DNA of 64,000 nt, from NCBI RefSeq assembly GCF_012027645.1, contig NZ_SNUU01000001.1, positions 1,426,001 to 1,490,000 of the forward strand, written 5' to 3'. The first letter of the stretch is position 1. Every line of letters begins with the position of its first letter. Both the position numbers and the translations under genes were made by a program. This DNA is from Thermococcus sp. 18S1 (GTDB lineage: Archaea; Methanobacteriota_B; Thermococci; Thermococcales; Thermococcaceae). Positions 6,611-15,267 of this stretch are shown here, piece by piece. The notes beneath the pieces are model-generated. The model was given only the letters and a program-made list of their open reading frames with translations, was not told the origin of the DNA and searched no databases.

Positions 6611-8469
6611 TGTACGGCTACCAGAACAAAATAGCAAGGGTGAACCTGACTGCTGGAAAGGTCACCTACGAGGAACTGCCCGACGAGGTGATTGGGAAGT
6701 TCGTGGGCGGAAAGGGCCTCGGCTACTACCTGATTTACAGGGAAGTGCCACCGGGAACCGACCCACTCAGCCCGGCCAACAAGTTCGTCTTCGCGCCAGG
6801 TGGATTAACCGGCCTGATTCCGGGTTCGAGCAAGGTCATAGCGGTCAGCAAGAGCCCGGAGACGGGGCTAATCAGCGACTCCAGCGGTGGAGACGCCTTC
6901 GGTCCGAAGCTCAAGGGGCACTTCGATGCTATAATCATCGAAGGTAAAGCAGAGGAGCCCGTCTACCTCTACGTCCATGATGGAGAGGTGGAAATCAGAG
7001 AGGCAAAGCACCTTTGGGGTAGGGGCAACTACGAGGTCGCCAGGGAACTCTGGAAGGAGCACCCGAAGGCCAGCATGGCAATGATTGGTCCCGCCGGCGA
7101 GAGGCTCAGCAGGATTGCCAACGTGATCTACGACACCGAGCGCGCGAGCGGAAGGGGCGGTCTTGGAGCCGTCCTCGGAAGCAAGAAGGTCAAAGCGGTG
7201 GTCGTTGAGCCCGGAGAGAAGCCCAAAGTTGCCAACCCCGAGGAGTTCCAGAAGCTCTGGCAGGAGTTCTACGAGCACTTCGCAACGGATCCGAAGTACG
7301 AGCACACAAGGAACTACGGGACGAGCGACGCGCTGAGAAGCTCAGCTTCCCTCGGCATGAGCCCCGCTTACAACTTCTCAAGACCCCACATCCCCGACGA
7401 GCTCGCGAGCAAACTGGCCGGAGACGAGGTCAAGAAGTACGAGGTAACCCCTGAGTGGTTCGTCCACGGCAAGAGCTGTCCGATTAAGTGCGCTCGCTAC
7501 GTAGAGGTCGAGTACAAGGGCAGGAAAATCCGCGTCAAGCCCGAGTACGAGAGTATAGCAATGCTCGGAGCCGCGACCGGAGTGTTCAACTTCCCGGCAG
7601 TTGCCTATTTCAACTGGCTCGTCAACGACCTCGGACTGGACAGCATAGCGACGGGAGCAACGATAGGCTGGGTCTTCGAGATGGTCGAGAGGGGTCTGCT
7701 CACCGAGGAGGAGATAGGCTTCCCTGTCAAGGGCTTCGGCGATGAGGAGGCCGAGGAGAGGCTCATAAAGCTCATGGCTGAGAGGAAGGGCTTTGGGGCG
7801 ATAATAGCGGACGGTGTGAAGAGGGCCTGTGAAAGGCTCGGCAGGGGCTGCGAGTTCGCGGTGCACGTGAAGGGCATGGAGAGCCCGGCCTGGGACCCGC
7901 GCGGAAGGAGGACCTACGCCCTCAGCTACGCAACGGCCGACGTTGGAGCCTCTCACCTCCGCGGCTGGCCGAGACCACACCAGCTGCCCAACCAGGGGGC
8001 TGCTAAGGAACTTGTTCCGTCGATGATAGAGGGCAGGGACGAGAGCTACATTACCGACATGCTCGGAACGTGCAAGTTCGTTTCCTACAAGATGGAGGAC
8101 TTGGCTAAGTTCTACTCGCTGGCAACGGGGGAGGAGTGGACGGTCGAGAGGCTGAGGAAGGTTGCCTGGGCCGTCGAGAGCATAGTCAGAATCCACGACG
8201 CTCTGGACTGGGTTACACCGCCGCTCGACGACACCATTCCGCCGCGCTGGTGGGAGCCGGAGCAGGACGGACCTGCTAAGGGCAACGCGGCCTTCATAGA
8301 CTACGACGACTTCCTTGAGGCGAGGAAGGAGTTCTACAGGCTTAGGGGCTGGCACGAGGAGCTCGGCGTTCCGTTGCCGGAGACGATGGAGGAACTCGGC
8401 TACCCGGAGTTCAAGGATGATGCGGAGAGGGCTTTGGAGGTCGTGAAGAAGAGGATGAACCTGGAGTGA
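6610..8469 (+). CDS. Tungsten aldehyde ferredoxin oxidoreductase family protein, WOR4-like
   Basis: 619 residues, full length for the AOR/FOR family. The N-terminal pterin-binding domain has GGKGLGYYL, FAPGGLTGL and SGRGGLGAVLGSKKVKAV. These enzymes oxidise aldehydes to acids with ferredoxin as acceptor. AOR binds its cluster with C-x2-C-x3-C plus a distant Cys; here the motif reads GKSCPIKC, so C290, C294 and C488 are kept but the first ligand is replaced by Gly287. I recall that P. furiosus WOR4 carries a 3Fe-4S cluster, which would fit. ATG 6610 follows GGGGGTGCGTCTG and overlaps the adhD stop. The substrate cannot be read from sequence. Confidence 0.88.
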   Translation: MYGYQNKIARVNLTAGKVTYEELPDEVIGKFVGGKGLGYYLIYREVPPGTDPLSPANKFVFAPGGLTGLIPGSSKVIAVSKSPETGLISDSSGGDAFGPKLKGHFDAIIIEGKAEEPVYLYVHDGEVEIREAKHLWGRGNYEVARELWKEHPKASMAMIGPAGERLSRIANVIYDTERASGRGGLGAVLGSKKVKAVVVEPGEKPKVANPEEFQKLWQEFYEHFATDPKYEHTRNYGTSDALRSSASLGMSPAYNFSRPHIPDELASKLAGDEVKKYEVTPEWFVHGKSCPIKCARYVEVEYKGRKIRVKPEYESIAMLGAATGVFNFPAVAYFNWLVNDLGLDSIATGATIGWVFEMVERGLLTEEEIGFPVKGFGDEEAEERLIKLMAERKGFGAIIADGVKRACERLGRGCEFAVHVKGMESPAWDPRGRRTYALSYATADVGASHLRGWPRPHQLPNQGAAKELVPSMIEGRDESYITDMLGTCKFVSYKMEDLAKFYSLATGEEWTVERLRKVAWAVESIVRIHDALDWVTPPLDDTIPPRWWEPEQDGPAKGNAAFIDYDDFLEARKEFYRLRGWHEELGVPLPETMEELGYPEFKDDAERALEVVKKRMNLE

Positions 8470-8486
8470 GGCTTTTCTCACCATAT

Positions 8487-8801
8487 TTATTTTGTGCTCA
8501 TAAATCCGAGCCAGAGGGGGAGCAGATCAAAGGCAAAACTAAGGGAGAAGAACACAATAGCCGGCCTTTTGAGACCGCTTCGCCCTTTGAGGACAACTAG
8601 CGGCATCAAAGCGAGGACCGTAAACAACAGCGACGCCATGTCGATCACGAGAAATGGTGTCACTTTGGAAGGTAAGTGCCTGTCAATACCGAGTGTGTCA
8701 GTGACTGCCGAACTCCAGTAGAGCAGGAAAAGGGAAGCGAGGAGGAGAAACATCCCGTAGAGGACCGCGATGGTGGTATCTCTGGCCTTTACGCGCTTCA
8801 C
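8487..8801 (-). CDS. Small membrane protein coupled to the exported protein upstream
   Basis: 104 residues with three membrane helices (about 8-28, 45-68 and 78-98) and a basic KVKARD start. The start is GTG 8801, overlapping the stop of the preceding gene (GTGA), so it is translated by coupling. A longer in-frame reading would extend about 40 codons into the upstream gene with atypical codons and is rejected. No family recognised. Confidence 0.65.
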   Translation of the reverse strand: MKRVKARDTTIAVLYGMFLLLASLFLLYWSSAVTDTLGIDRHLPSKVTPFLVIDMASLLFTVLALMPLVVLKGRSGLKRPAIVFFSLSFAFDLLPLWLGFMSTK

Positions 8802-9754
8802 CCCGTTGAGTTGGCAACGTAGGTGAACTCCCCGTTGCAGTACCTGCCTTCCCCTGTGTAGAGGCCGAAAACCGCACAGCCTTTCTCGTCGATCCTGCCC
8901 CAGCCTGGAATAACGTGGCAAAGGCAGGTCGGGTCGTTCATTTGGAAGGAGCGCCGGAATAAGACTTCGGTCCCGTTTAGGATCATGACGTAGCCCGACC
9001 GGGGCGAACCGTCAAGCTGGGGTTTCTCAAACCCCATCAGCACGTAGCTGCCATTGGAGACAAGGAAAGTGTTCCTGATTGGAACGGTACTCCCGCCGAG
9101 GTCGAACTTCTCAACAGTTCCGTTTTCTCCAATGATGTAAAAATAATCGTTTGGTGCGTACGTCCTGAAATCCTGGACGTCTGAAGAAGAGGTCTGATAT
9201 GCAAGGAGATAGAGGTAGCCGTTTGCTTGAGTGAAGAGAAGCTCCGGATATGCTGTTCCATTAGTGACCCTGTTTCTTCTTGCATCGCTGTAACTCCAGA
9301 GGTATGGGTCGAATTCCATGATCCAGAGCTGTTTTCCATCGTAGGTGCATCCCGTAAGAACCTTTACACTGACATCGGATGTAACGCTGCGAACACTCAT
9401 GTTTACAACGCTGTTGGCATCGATCTGATACAAAACAATGGGTACGGTTCTCTTCGTGGTCGTGTTCCGAACTACAATGAACCCCCAATCAAAGAAGAAG
9501 GCTTTGCTCGCGTTGATGAGGTATGCTGAGTTCCCACGCTTAATGATGTATCCGTTGGTGGTATTGTAAACTTCAGAACCGTCGGGGTTCTTAAAGAGCA
9601 GATGCCCTTCCAGTGAACTGGAGTATGGTATGAAGCATCCTGAGGACACCACGTTTTCAGGCGTGTTGGTTGGGGTTGAGCCCCTCAGAGCGACCAACGA
9701 CCCCACGAGAATTCCCACTGCAATAATCAGAAGGACGGTTCCCCTGCGTGACAT
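8798..9754 (-). CDS. Exported or membrane-anchored protein of unknown function
   Basis: 318 residues. The N-terminal hydrophobic helix (TVLLIIAVGILVGSLVAL) is a signal anchor. The rest is rich in Asn, Thr, Tyr and Ser with many N-x-S/T sites and repeated beta-strand patterns (YLLAYQ, YFYIIGENG, YVMILNG), suggesting an extracellular beta-propeller-like or beta-sandwich domain. Base composition is more AT-rich than the neighbours, hinting at faster evolution or transfer. Start ATG 9754 follows GGGGGGTG. It forms a two-gene unit with the membrane protein downstream. Confidence 0.7.
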   Translation of the reverse strand: MSRRGTVLLIIAVGILVGSLVALRGSTPTNTPENVVSSGCFIPYSSSLEGHLLFKNPDGSEVYNTTNGYIIKRGNSAYLINASKAFFFDWGFIVVRNTTTKRTVPIVLYQIDANSVVNMSVRSVTSDVSVKVLTGCTYDGKQLWIMEFDPYLWSYSDARRNRVTNGTAYPELLFTQANGYLYLLAYQTSSSDVQDFRTYAPNDYFYIIGENGTVEKFDLGGSTVPIRNTFLVSNGSYVLMGFEKPQLDGSPRSGYVMILNGTEVLFRRSFQMNDPTCLCHVIPGWGRIDEKGCAVFGLYTGEGRYCNGEFTYVANSTG

Positions 9755-9870
9755 TAAACACCCCCCAACCATCGGCAGGAATCAAAATAAAATATGCCCT
9801 TTAGGTTATAACTTTTTCTACTCCTAAGACGAAAGTGGAGGTGATAGATTGAAGAAGAAACAAACCAAAC

Positions 9871-10596
9871 TCATCCCTTCAAAAACGCCTCGATGAGGTT
9901 CCTCGTCTCGTTGAAGGCCTCGAGCGGAACTCCCTTCGGGAGGCCGCCTATTTCTCCATTCACGTCCTTGAGGACTCCCTCTCCAGCACCGAGGAACATT
10001 CCCTCACTGACGATTCCGCGGAAGTTGGCCGGCGGGAGCAGGGCAACGGCAACGCGGTTTCCTTCCTTCACCGTCAGGTCGTTGGTGACGACGGTTATCG
10101 CCCTGTCGCCAAGGTTAACGTTGGTGACGAGAAGCCTGTCGGCGTTCGGGTGCTTGCCGACGCTCATGACCTCGCCGACCTTTATATCAACTGCTATGAC
10201 CGGGTCGTTTATCTTCCCGAGGGAGAGGCGTCTCTCGAGGCCGAGGATTGTGTTCAGGAAGAACCTGACCTTGGCCACCTGCTCCTCGACCTTCTCGCGC
10301 TCGCTCTTATCCGCCAGGCTGATGAACTTGTGGTGCCAGTCCTCTCCTCCAAGGGCCTCGATTATGCCGCTGGCCTTCTCCTTCAGGGCCTTCATCTGCG
10401 GGGTCTCAATCAGCTCCTTCGGCTCCACGTAGCTGTACCTCATCGCCTGTATCTCCGGAATCATCTCCTTCGCCAGCTGAATCGCTCCCTTCTTGTTCCA
10501 CTTCCCCTTGAACTTCGCGTGCTCCACCGTCTTCAGGAACAGCTCCACCGCCTTCTCCGCCACCAGTAAGCGGTAATCCTTGCTCGTGTCCCACAT
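9871..10596 (-). CDS. tRNA-binding domain protein
   Basis: 241 residues. The N-terminal half is helical and basic; the C-terminal half (about 125-215) is an OB-fold tRNA-binding domain of the CsaA/Trbp111/MetRS-C family: [68 protein letters not shown]. Such domains bind tRNA structure and often assist aminoacyl-tRNA synthetases. Start ATG 10596 follows GGTGAGAATT. The start lies inside the 3' end of the upstream gene, which reads on for 190 nt in another frame. Confidence 0.85.
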   Translation of the reverse strand: MWDTSKDYRLLVAEKAVELFLKTVEHAKFKGKWNKKGAIQLAKEMIPEIQAMRYSYVEPKELIETPQMKALKEKASGIIEALGGEDWHHKFISLADKSEREKVEEQVAKVRFFLNTILGLERRLSLGKINDPVIAVDIKVGEVMSVGKHPNADRLLVTNVNLGDRAITVVTNDLTVKEGNRVAVALLPPANFRGIVSEGMFLGAGEGVLKDVNGEIGGLPKGVPLEAFNETRNLIEAFLKG

Positions 10597-11638
10597 AATT
10601 CTCACCCTCCAGTGCCTCTAAAACGCGGTTCTTAACGCTTTCGTCCCTTATCCCCTCGGCTATCGAACGGGCCCTGGCTTTATCGCCCCAGCGGGCATGG
10701 GCCAGAGCCACCTCTCCGAGGAGCTCCGACGCCATCTTATCGTCCCTGATAACCCCTGCCAGAATCAGCGGCTCATCCAGGAAGCCTATGCGGAGGAAGC
10801 GCCTAGCTATCCCCTCCAGCTCCCTGTCGGTCGGTCTGAACTTGCCCACGAAGATTATCTCGAGGGCGTCGTCGAAGACCCTCCTTCCGAGCCTCGGCTG
10901 CTCGTGGAGGTAGAGCCAGTAGGCCAGCTCGAGCATGGTTATAGCCCTTCCTTCCAGTGGGAGGAAGCGCATCATTGAAATCGCGGGCTCGATATCCCCC
11001 TTTTCGAGGAGCTCCTCCACCGCCGCTTTGCCCCTCTTCAGGACGTCCCTTATCAGCTCCATCTTGTCTTCAATGTACTTTGCCTGGAGCTTGAAGAATA
11101 TCGAGGCGTAAACGTCCCTGGCCAGTTCGTAGAAGTCGATGGCCATCTCGTTTGGTATCTCATCGGCGCTCTTCTCGATCAATCTGGCGACCTTTATGAG
11201 CGACGACGTTGCCGCTGATGAGAGCCCCCGAGAGGCCTGTAGGAGCTCGACGGCCTCTCTGAAAAGCTCCAGTCCGTCCTTATAACGGTCCGAGAGAACG
11301 AGGTTCCTTCCTATTCCTGCCAGCACCTCCCCCCTAACCCTCGGGGAGTCTACCCTTCCGGCGATGTCTATGGCGTTTTCAAAGTAAGCCTCGGCGTCCC
11401 TGTCCCTGTCGAGTGTGTAGAGAGCCCTGCCGAGGATTGAATACGCCAAAGCTTTCTCCGGCGTTCCCCTTACGGATTCGAGCGTTTCCAGCATGTGGCT
11501 TAAAACCTCGTCCCGCGGGAAGGCCGTCAGGACTTCACTGAGGGCCACCAGCCGTCGTATCTCATCCTCCACTGCCAGCGCGTTTTTTAATGCGTTTTTA
11601 TAGTCCCCTTTTGATAGGTAAAGCTCCACGGCCTCCAC
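10406..11638 (-). CDS. Helical repeat (TPR-like) protein with anomalous C-terminus
   Basis: 410 residues as read. The first 340 or so consist of TPR-like paired helices ([58 protein letters not shown]). The last 66 residues are Gly/Glu/Asp-rich and look like the out-of-frame translation of the downstream gene. One extra G in the GGAGGGTGAG run at 10601-10610 would give a TGA there, so a frameshift or sequence error is possible. Start GTG 11638 follows GGTGGTTCTC. A shorter relative is at 24082. Probably a protein-protein interaction scaffold. Confidence 0.7.
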   Translation of the reverse strand: MEAVELYLSKGDYKNALKNALAVEDEIRRLVALSEVLTAFPRDEVLSHMLETLESVRGTPEKALAYSILGRALYTLDRDRDAEAYFENAIDIAGRVDSPRVRGEVLAGIGRNLVLSDRYKDGLELFREAVELLQASRGLSSAATSSLIKVARLIEKSADEIPNEMAIDFYELARDVYASIFFKLQAKYIEDKMELIRDVLKRGKAAVEELLEKGDIEPAISMMRFLPLEGRAITMLELAYWLYLHEQPRLGRRVFDDALEIIFVGKFRPTDRELEGIARRFLRIGFLDEPLILAGVIRDDKMASELLGEVALAHARWGDKARARSIAEGIRDESVKNRVLEALEGENYVGHEQGLPLTGGGEGGGAVPEDGGAREVQGEVEQEGSDSAGEGDDSGDTGDEVQLRGAEGAD

Positions 11639-11688
11639 GAGAACCACCAACCGCTAGAAATAGGGGACGAAAGTAAAAAAGGCTATCG

Positions 11689-12015
11689 CTAACCCTTGAC
11701 CTTCCTATCCCAGTTCTCAAGCATAGTGTCGAGCGCCAGAAGGCTGTTGAGCCTGAGGCGGACCTTCCGGTTCTCCCAGTCTATTGAGCCCTTGAACTCT
11801 TTGAGAAGCTCAAACACCTTCTCGGTCTCCTTCGCCGGAAGGTTCCTCCCGTAGAACTCCTCGCCGCAGTGGGGGCACTTGAAGACGAAGCCTTCAAAGG
11901 CCTCTATGAACTTTTCGCGGTCCTGGAAAATCTCACTAGCATTTTCGAGGGTGAGCATCTGCTCTATAAGTTCCGCCCAGTCAAGGGAACTGCCGCAGAG
12001 CGGGCACTTCGCCAT
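11689..12015 (-). CDS. Two-CxxC zinc-ribbon protein
   Basis: 108 residues. Two zinc knuckles, CPLCG at the N-terminus (C4, C7) and CPHCG in the middle (about C48, C51), probably bind one zinc. The rest is helical. The family is unrecognised. ATG 12015 follows GGAGGTCGATTGAA, which overlaps the stop of the DHH gene, so it is co-transcribed with the prefoldin/DUF3194/DHH genes. Confidence 0.75.
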   Translation of the reverse strand: MAKCPLCGSSLDWAELIEQMLTLENASEIFQDREKFIEAFEGFVFKCPHCGEEFYGRNLPAKETEKVFELLKEFKGSIDWENRKVRLRLNSLLALDTMLENWDRKVKG

Positions 12016-12016
12016 T

Positions 12017-13000
12017 TCAATCGACCTCCCTCAAAAACCTCTCAATCTCCTTCAGGATGAGCCTTATCGCTTCGTCAAGGTTCTTCCTTCCGTTCGCCCC
12101 GGCGGCTCCAGCGTGGCCGCCGCCCGAGCCGTCTATGACCGGCCCGACCTTTTCCATAATCTTGCCGAGGTGCAGGCCCTTCTTCACGAGGTTTTCTTTT
12201 GCCCTCGCTGAAATACGGACGCCCTTTTTCTCGCTTCCCACAACCGCTATGTCAGCGCCGAGGTTCAGGAACGTCTTGCAGGCGAGGGACTCGTAGGCAG
12301 AAACCTTGGAGACCGCTATGATGTACTTCCTGAACTTCCTTATCTCCATCCTCTGGCAGGCCTTGAGGATGGCAGTGCGCTTCGCCTGGTCTATGTTCTC
12401 GTCGCTGACAGGGGCCACGAGCTGGAATATCTCCCCCATCTGAATTGGAAAGCGCTCCAGCATCTCACTTACGGCCTTGAATGTCTTCGAGTTCGCAAAG
12501 CGGAAGTTCGCCGTATCGGTAACTATTCCAGCTAGGAGAGCCTTAACGGCTTTCTCGTCGTAGAAGTCGAGGTATTTGAAAAGCTCCCAGACTATCTCGG
12601 CCGTTGAGGTGCGCGATGAATCGACAACGACTATATCGGCTCTGATGGGCTTTTCCTTCTCGGCATGGTGGTCGATGACGATAACGGTCTTACCGCGCGG
12701 AATCTCGATTGGTTCGAGCTGTTCGAGGGAAGAGGTGTCGAAGATTACAACCACGTCTTCCCTAACAGGGGGGTCCTTTTCGAGCGGAACGGGTGAGAGG
12801 GTGAGCAGTCTCTTGGCGTAGGAGGAGACGCTCTGGGCGACACCGATTCTCACGTTTTCAACGCCGATTGATTTGAGGTAGAGAGCGAAGGCTATCGCCG
12901 AGCCGAGGGAATCTGGGTCGGCGTTGTGGTGGCAGAGGAGAAGGAAAGATTTGCCCTGTGAGCGCTGAAGGAAGCGTTTAAGCCTTATTTTTCCCCTCAT
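12017..13000 (-). CDS. DHH/DHHA1 family phosphoesterase
   Basis: 327 residues. The DHH domain shows LLCHHNADPDSLGSAIA (metal ligands), VIFDTSS, and VIDHHAEKEKP, which is the DHH motif itself. The C-terminal DHHA1 domain ends with IDGSGGGHAGAAGA, the substrate-binding GGGH loop. Members cleave phosphodiesters in oligonucleotides (nanoRNase, RecJ-like) or cyclic dinucleotides; which applies here is not evident. ATG 13000 is preceded by GAGGGAGA and overlaps the upstream DUF3194 gene by 23 nt. Its place after prefoldin beta and DUF3194 is typical of archaea. Confidence 0.88.
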   Translation of the reverse strand: MRGKIRLKRFLQRSQGKSFLLLCHHNADPDSLGSAIAFALYLKSIGVENVRIGVAQSVSSYAKRLLTLSPVPLEKDPPVREDVVVIFDTSSLEQLEPIEIPRGKTVIVIDHHAEKEKPIRADIVVVDSSRTSTAEIVWELFKYLDFYDEKAVKALLAGIVTDTANFRFANSKTFKAVSEMLERFPIQMGEIFQLVAPVSDENIDQAKRTAILKACQRMEIRKFRKYIIAVSKVSAYESLACKTFLNLGADIAVVGSEKKGVRISARAKENLVKKGLHLGKIMEKVGPVIDGSGGGHAGAAGANGRKNLDEAIRLILKEIERFLREVD

Positions 13001-13310
13001 TAGCAATCTCCCTCAGCTTTCTCTCAACGGCCGCGTAGGCCTTCTCGACGGCCTCATCTATTAGCCCCTCAACGTCCACCTTCACGAAGATTGGAACCTC
13101 CAGGTAGACCTCAACCTCAAGGTCGAGGGTCTCATCGCGGTTTATCCTCATCGTAACCTCTATATCCTTGACGTCGCTCCTGTTGAGGACGTCGAAGACG
13201 TGCTTGATTATCGTCTCCTGCGCAAGCTCGCCAACCTCAATGAGCTGCTCCTCGCTCAGCTCCGGCAGACCGATGTGGATAACCCTTCTCCCGCTGGCTC
13301 CCTCGTCCAT
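12978..13310 (-). CDS. DUF3194 family protein
   Basis: 110 residues, predicted alpha/beta: LSEEQLIEVGELAQETIIKHVFDVL helix, then paired strands IEVTMRINRDETLDLEVEVYLEVPIFVKVDV, then a C-terminal helix AYAAVERKLREI. The sequence and its position between prefoldin beta and a DHH phosphoesterase match the archaeal DUF3194 family. Role unknown. Start ATG 13310 after GGGGGTGTAGCG. Confidence 0.75.
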   Translation of the reverse strand: MDEGASGRRVIHIGLPELSEEQLIEVGELAQETIIKHVFDVLNRSDVKDIEVTMRINRDETLDLEVEVYLEVPIFVKVDVEGLIDEAVEKAYAAVERKLREIANEGKNKA

Positions 13311-13339
13311 CGCTACACCCCCAAATGAAAGAGAAGAGG

Positions 13340-13690
13340 TCAGCCCGCGGTGGGCCTTATGGCGGACTGTATCTTCGCGGTGAGCTCCTTGAGCTTCTCG
13401 TTGAGCTTCTTCTCCTGCCTCTCGAGGGCGCTGATGCGGACCTCGAGGGTCTCGACCTTCTCCTTCAGCTCCTCGACGGCCTTGGCCTTGTCCGTCTTGA
13501 CGATGAGCGTTCCGACGGTCTTGTAGATAACCGTTCCGTCCTCGACCTTCTCGAGCTCTTCCAGAGCCTTCTTTGCCTCGGTGAGCTCGAGCTGAACCTT
13601 CTGCTTCTGCTGGATGACGAGCTGGAGCTGCTGCTGGTAGCTCTCAAGTTGCCCAAGCATGGCCTGAACCTGGGGCGGAATGTTCTGCAT
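13340..13690 (-). CDS. pfdB: Prefoldin subunit beta
   Basis: 116 residues. Two long coiled-coil arms (IPPQVQAMLGQLESYQQQLQLVIQQKQKVQLELTEA and VEELKEKVETLEVRISALERQEKKLNEKLKELT) flank a beta-hairpin core, VEDGTVIYKTVGTLIVK, diagnostic of beta-class prefoldin. With alpha subunits it forms a hexamer that holds unfolded proteins for the thermosome. Start ATG 13690 after GGAGGTGTGCCTC. Confidence 0.97.
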   Translation of the reverse strand: MQNIPPQVQAMLGQLESYQQQLQLVIQQKQKVQLELTEAKKALEELEKVEDGTVIYKTVGTLIVKTDKAKAVEELKEKVETLEVRISALERQEKKLNEKLKELTAKIQSAIRPTAG

Positions 13691-13768
13691 GAGGCACACC
13701 TCCGTAATCGTAATGCCGGGTTAGAATAAGGGGTGGGCTTTAAATAGTTTCGGCTAAAGAAAAGGGGA

Positions 13769-14314
13769 TCAGAAGGCAAAGTCGTGCTTTTCCCCCAACC
13801 GATATCCAAATTTTTGATAATAAAGTCTGATATTTCTTCTAGTGAATGCCAACATTTTGTCAGCTGCCTCTTCGATATCAAGTTTTCTTAAATCCACCAT
13901 GGTTATTACTCTATTCTCGGGACGTGTCCAAAGCTTAAATGTTTCCATTAGTACCCACTGGGTTCCATTGGTTAATACCCCCAATGCCACGCCCTCTTCA
14001 AAGCAATATCCAATCAACTGACGAGCGTGTTTGGATACTACTCCCCCTCTTCCAATAACGCGGGTTTTTGCACTTTTTGCTTCCAAGAATGCCACAGGTT
14101 TTCCATCCACGAGAAGAGTGTAATCTGGCCGTCTCTTATTTCTAGTTTGTCTTTCTGGATATACCTCATGTGGCTTGTCAATTCTCCATCCCAGCTCTTT
14201 AAGAAGGGGAAGTATCATGTGTTGCTTCGTAGCTTCCTCGTTGGAAATCCTTGGGTATATCTCTATGATAGCTTCAATCTTTTCCTCTAAGGGTGAGGAA
14301 AACAACCCCGGCAT
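13769..14314 (-). CDS. Orphan restriction-type nuclease domain protein (HSDR_N, PD-(D/E)xK)
   Basis: 181 residues. It matches the N-terminal nuclease domain of type I restriction HsdR subunits: an EEATKQHMILPLLKELGW segment, RPDYTLLVDGKPVAFLEAKSAK with catalytic D and E-x-K, then ARQLIGYCFEEGVALGVLTNGTQWVL. There is no helicase domain and no methylase or specificity subunit nearby. The gene is visibly richer in A/T than both flanks, has its own TATA box, and sits inside the otherwise conserved Pcc1-prefoldin segment, which suggests acquisition. ATG 14314 follows GGTGAGCTC; an ATG at 14326 is an alternative. Confidence 0.8.
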   Translation of the reverse strand: MPGLFSSPLEEKIEAIIEIYPRISNEEATKQHMILPLLKELGWRIDKPHEVYPERQTRNKRRPDYTLLVDGKPVAFLEAKSAKTRVIGRGGVVSKHARQLIGYCFEEGVALGVLTNGTQWVLMETFKLWTRPENRVITMVDLRKLDIEEAADKMLAFTRRNIRLYYQKFGYRLGEKHDFAF

Positions 14315-14350
14315 GAGCTCACCCATAATGGAACTACCCGGTTAAGTATT
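14315..14350 (-). promoter_or_regulatory. Promoter of the orphan nuclease gene
   Basis: On the minus strand a very AT-rich AATATTTATAATACTTAA box lies at about 14337-14352, roughly 25 nt before the expected start of transcription, followed by GGTGAGCTC and the ATG. The gene therefore does not depend on the upstream Brix/Pcc1 unit. Confidence 0.5.
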
Positions 14351-14361
14351 ATAAATATTTC

Positions 14362-14631
14362 TTAGATTTCAATCGAGTCCATAGCAACCTTAATCCATCT
14401 CAGATAGGAGTTCAGAGTTCCCCTCAGGGCGGAGTTGTCCCGGGCAAGGAAGCGGATTATCACCCTGTTCCCCTCGCGGAGGAACTCTATCCTGCTCCTC
14501 CGATAAGGCACGCTCTCGTGCTCGTACAGAACACTTTCGTAAACTATTCTCGCGGTCTCCTCATCGGGAAAGGAGAGCTCGATCACTCCTTCGATGGGCC
14601 ACGCTTCAGAATCGCTTCCTTGTAGTCCCAT
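14362..14631 (-). CDS. pcc1: KEOPS complex subunit Pcc1
   Basis: 89 residues. The conserved CTAG/Pcc1 core is present: IELSFPDEETARIVYESVLYEH, the SVPYRRSRIEF strand, and SALRGTLNSYLRWIKVAMDSI. Pcc1 is the dimerisation subunit of KEOPS, which makes t6A at position 37 of tRNAs reading ANN codons. Start is uncertain: ATG 14631 keeps the first beta strand and has GGAGG 10 nt upstream but overlaps the Brix gene by 49 nt; GTG 14586 overlaps the Brix stop (GTGA) but would remove part of the strand. Confidence 0.88.
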   Translation of the reverse strand: MGLQGSDSEAWPIEGVIELSFPDEETARIVYESVLYEHESVPYRRSRIEFLREGNRVIIRFLARDNSALRGTLNSYLRWIKVAMDSIEI

Positions 14632-15215
14632 CTCCGCCCGTCCTCCATTATCCATATCTTGACGCTTATGAGAGGGCCAACGGCCTTCTCCTTATTGACG
14701 TCCAGGCGGTAGAAGTTCACCGCCATTCCGCGCGGGTGCCTCTCGATTACGCTCAGAACGTCGGTATTGTACCTATCGGCTATCCCAAGGAGCGAGCGCT
14801 CCCTTCTCGGAACGAACTTTCCGCCAGTCAGCTCGGCGAAAACCTGGGCGAATGCAACGTGGTCGAGGCCGACGCGCTTTGCGGTGGTAACGACGAGCGG
14901 CATCTCCTCGCGTATGGGCCTTATGTCTCTAAAACCGATCTCGCGCTGGAGCTTTATACCGTGGAGGTACAGGTAGCCGAGGTATCCCCAGTCCTCGGGG
15001 TCAACCTTGATGAAGGTCATTTTGAGCGGGTTGCCCTTCCAGACGTTGACTATCAGGAGTCTCTCGTAGTTCCTGTCGTAGGCCTCCATGAGAAGGTCCT
15101 GGATGGTCTTCTTTCCCCTGGTCAGGTAGAGCGAGTTAGGGAAGACCTTCTCTAGGTCGTGGCCGAAGCTCCTCGTCCTCCTCGTGGGTCTGTGGGAAGT
15201 CGTTATCAGCATCAT
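14583..15215 (-). CDS. Brix domain ribosome-biogenesis protein (archaeal Imp4-like)
   Basis: 210 residues. It begins MLITTSHRPTRRTRSFGHDLEKVFPNSLYLTRGKK, characteristic of the Brix/Imp4 superfamily, with a later DHVAFAQVFAELTGGKFV segment. Archaeal members are small and act in rRNA processing and subunit assembly. ATG 15215 follows GTGAGGGCT. It lies downstream of RpoP and L37Ae and overlaps Pcc1, matching the conserved archaeal order. Confidence 0.9.
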   Translation of the reverse strand: MMLITTSHRPTRRTRSFGHDLEKVFPNSLYLTRGKKTIQDLLMEAYDRNYERLLIVNVWKGNPLKMTFIKVDPEDWGYLGYLYLHGIKLQREIGFRDIRPIREEMPLVVTTAKRVGLDHVAFAQVFAELTGGKFVPRRERSLLGIADRYNTDVLSVIERHPRGMAVNFYRLDVNKEKAVGPLISVKIWIMEDGRRWDYKEAILKRGPSKE

Positions 15216-15267
15216 AGCCCTCACTCAAAATTCGTTTAAGCGATAAAAGGCTTTCGAAACGAAAGAA

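Noticed and set aside
13700-14361. Insertion-sequence boundaries around the orphan nuclease
   Set aside because: No terminal inverted repeats, target duplications or transposase gene found; acquisition is inferred from composition and context only.
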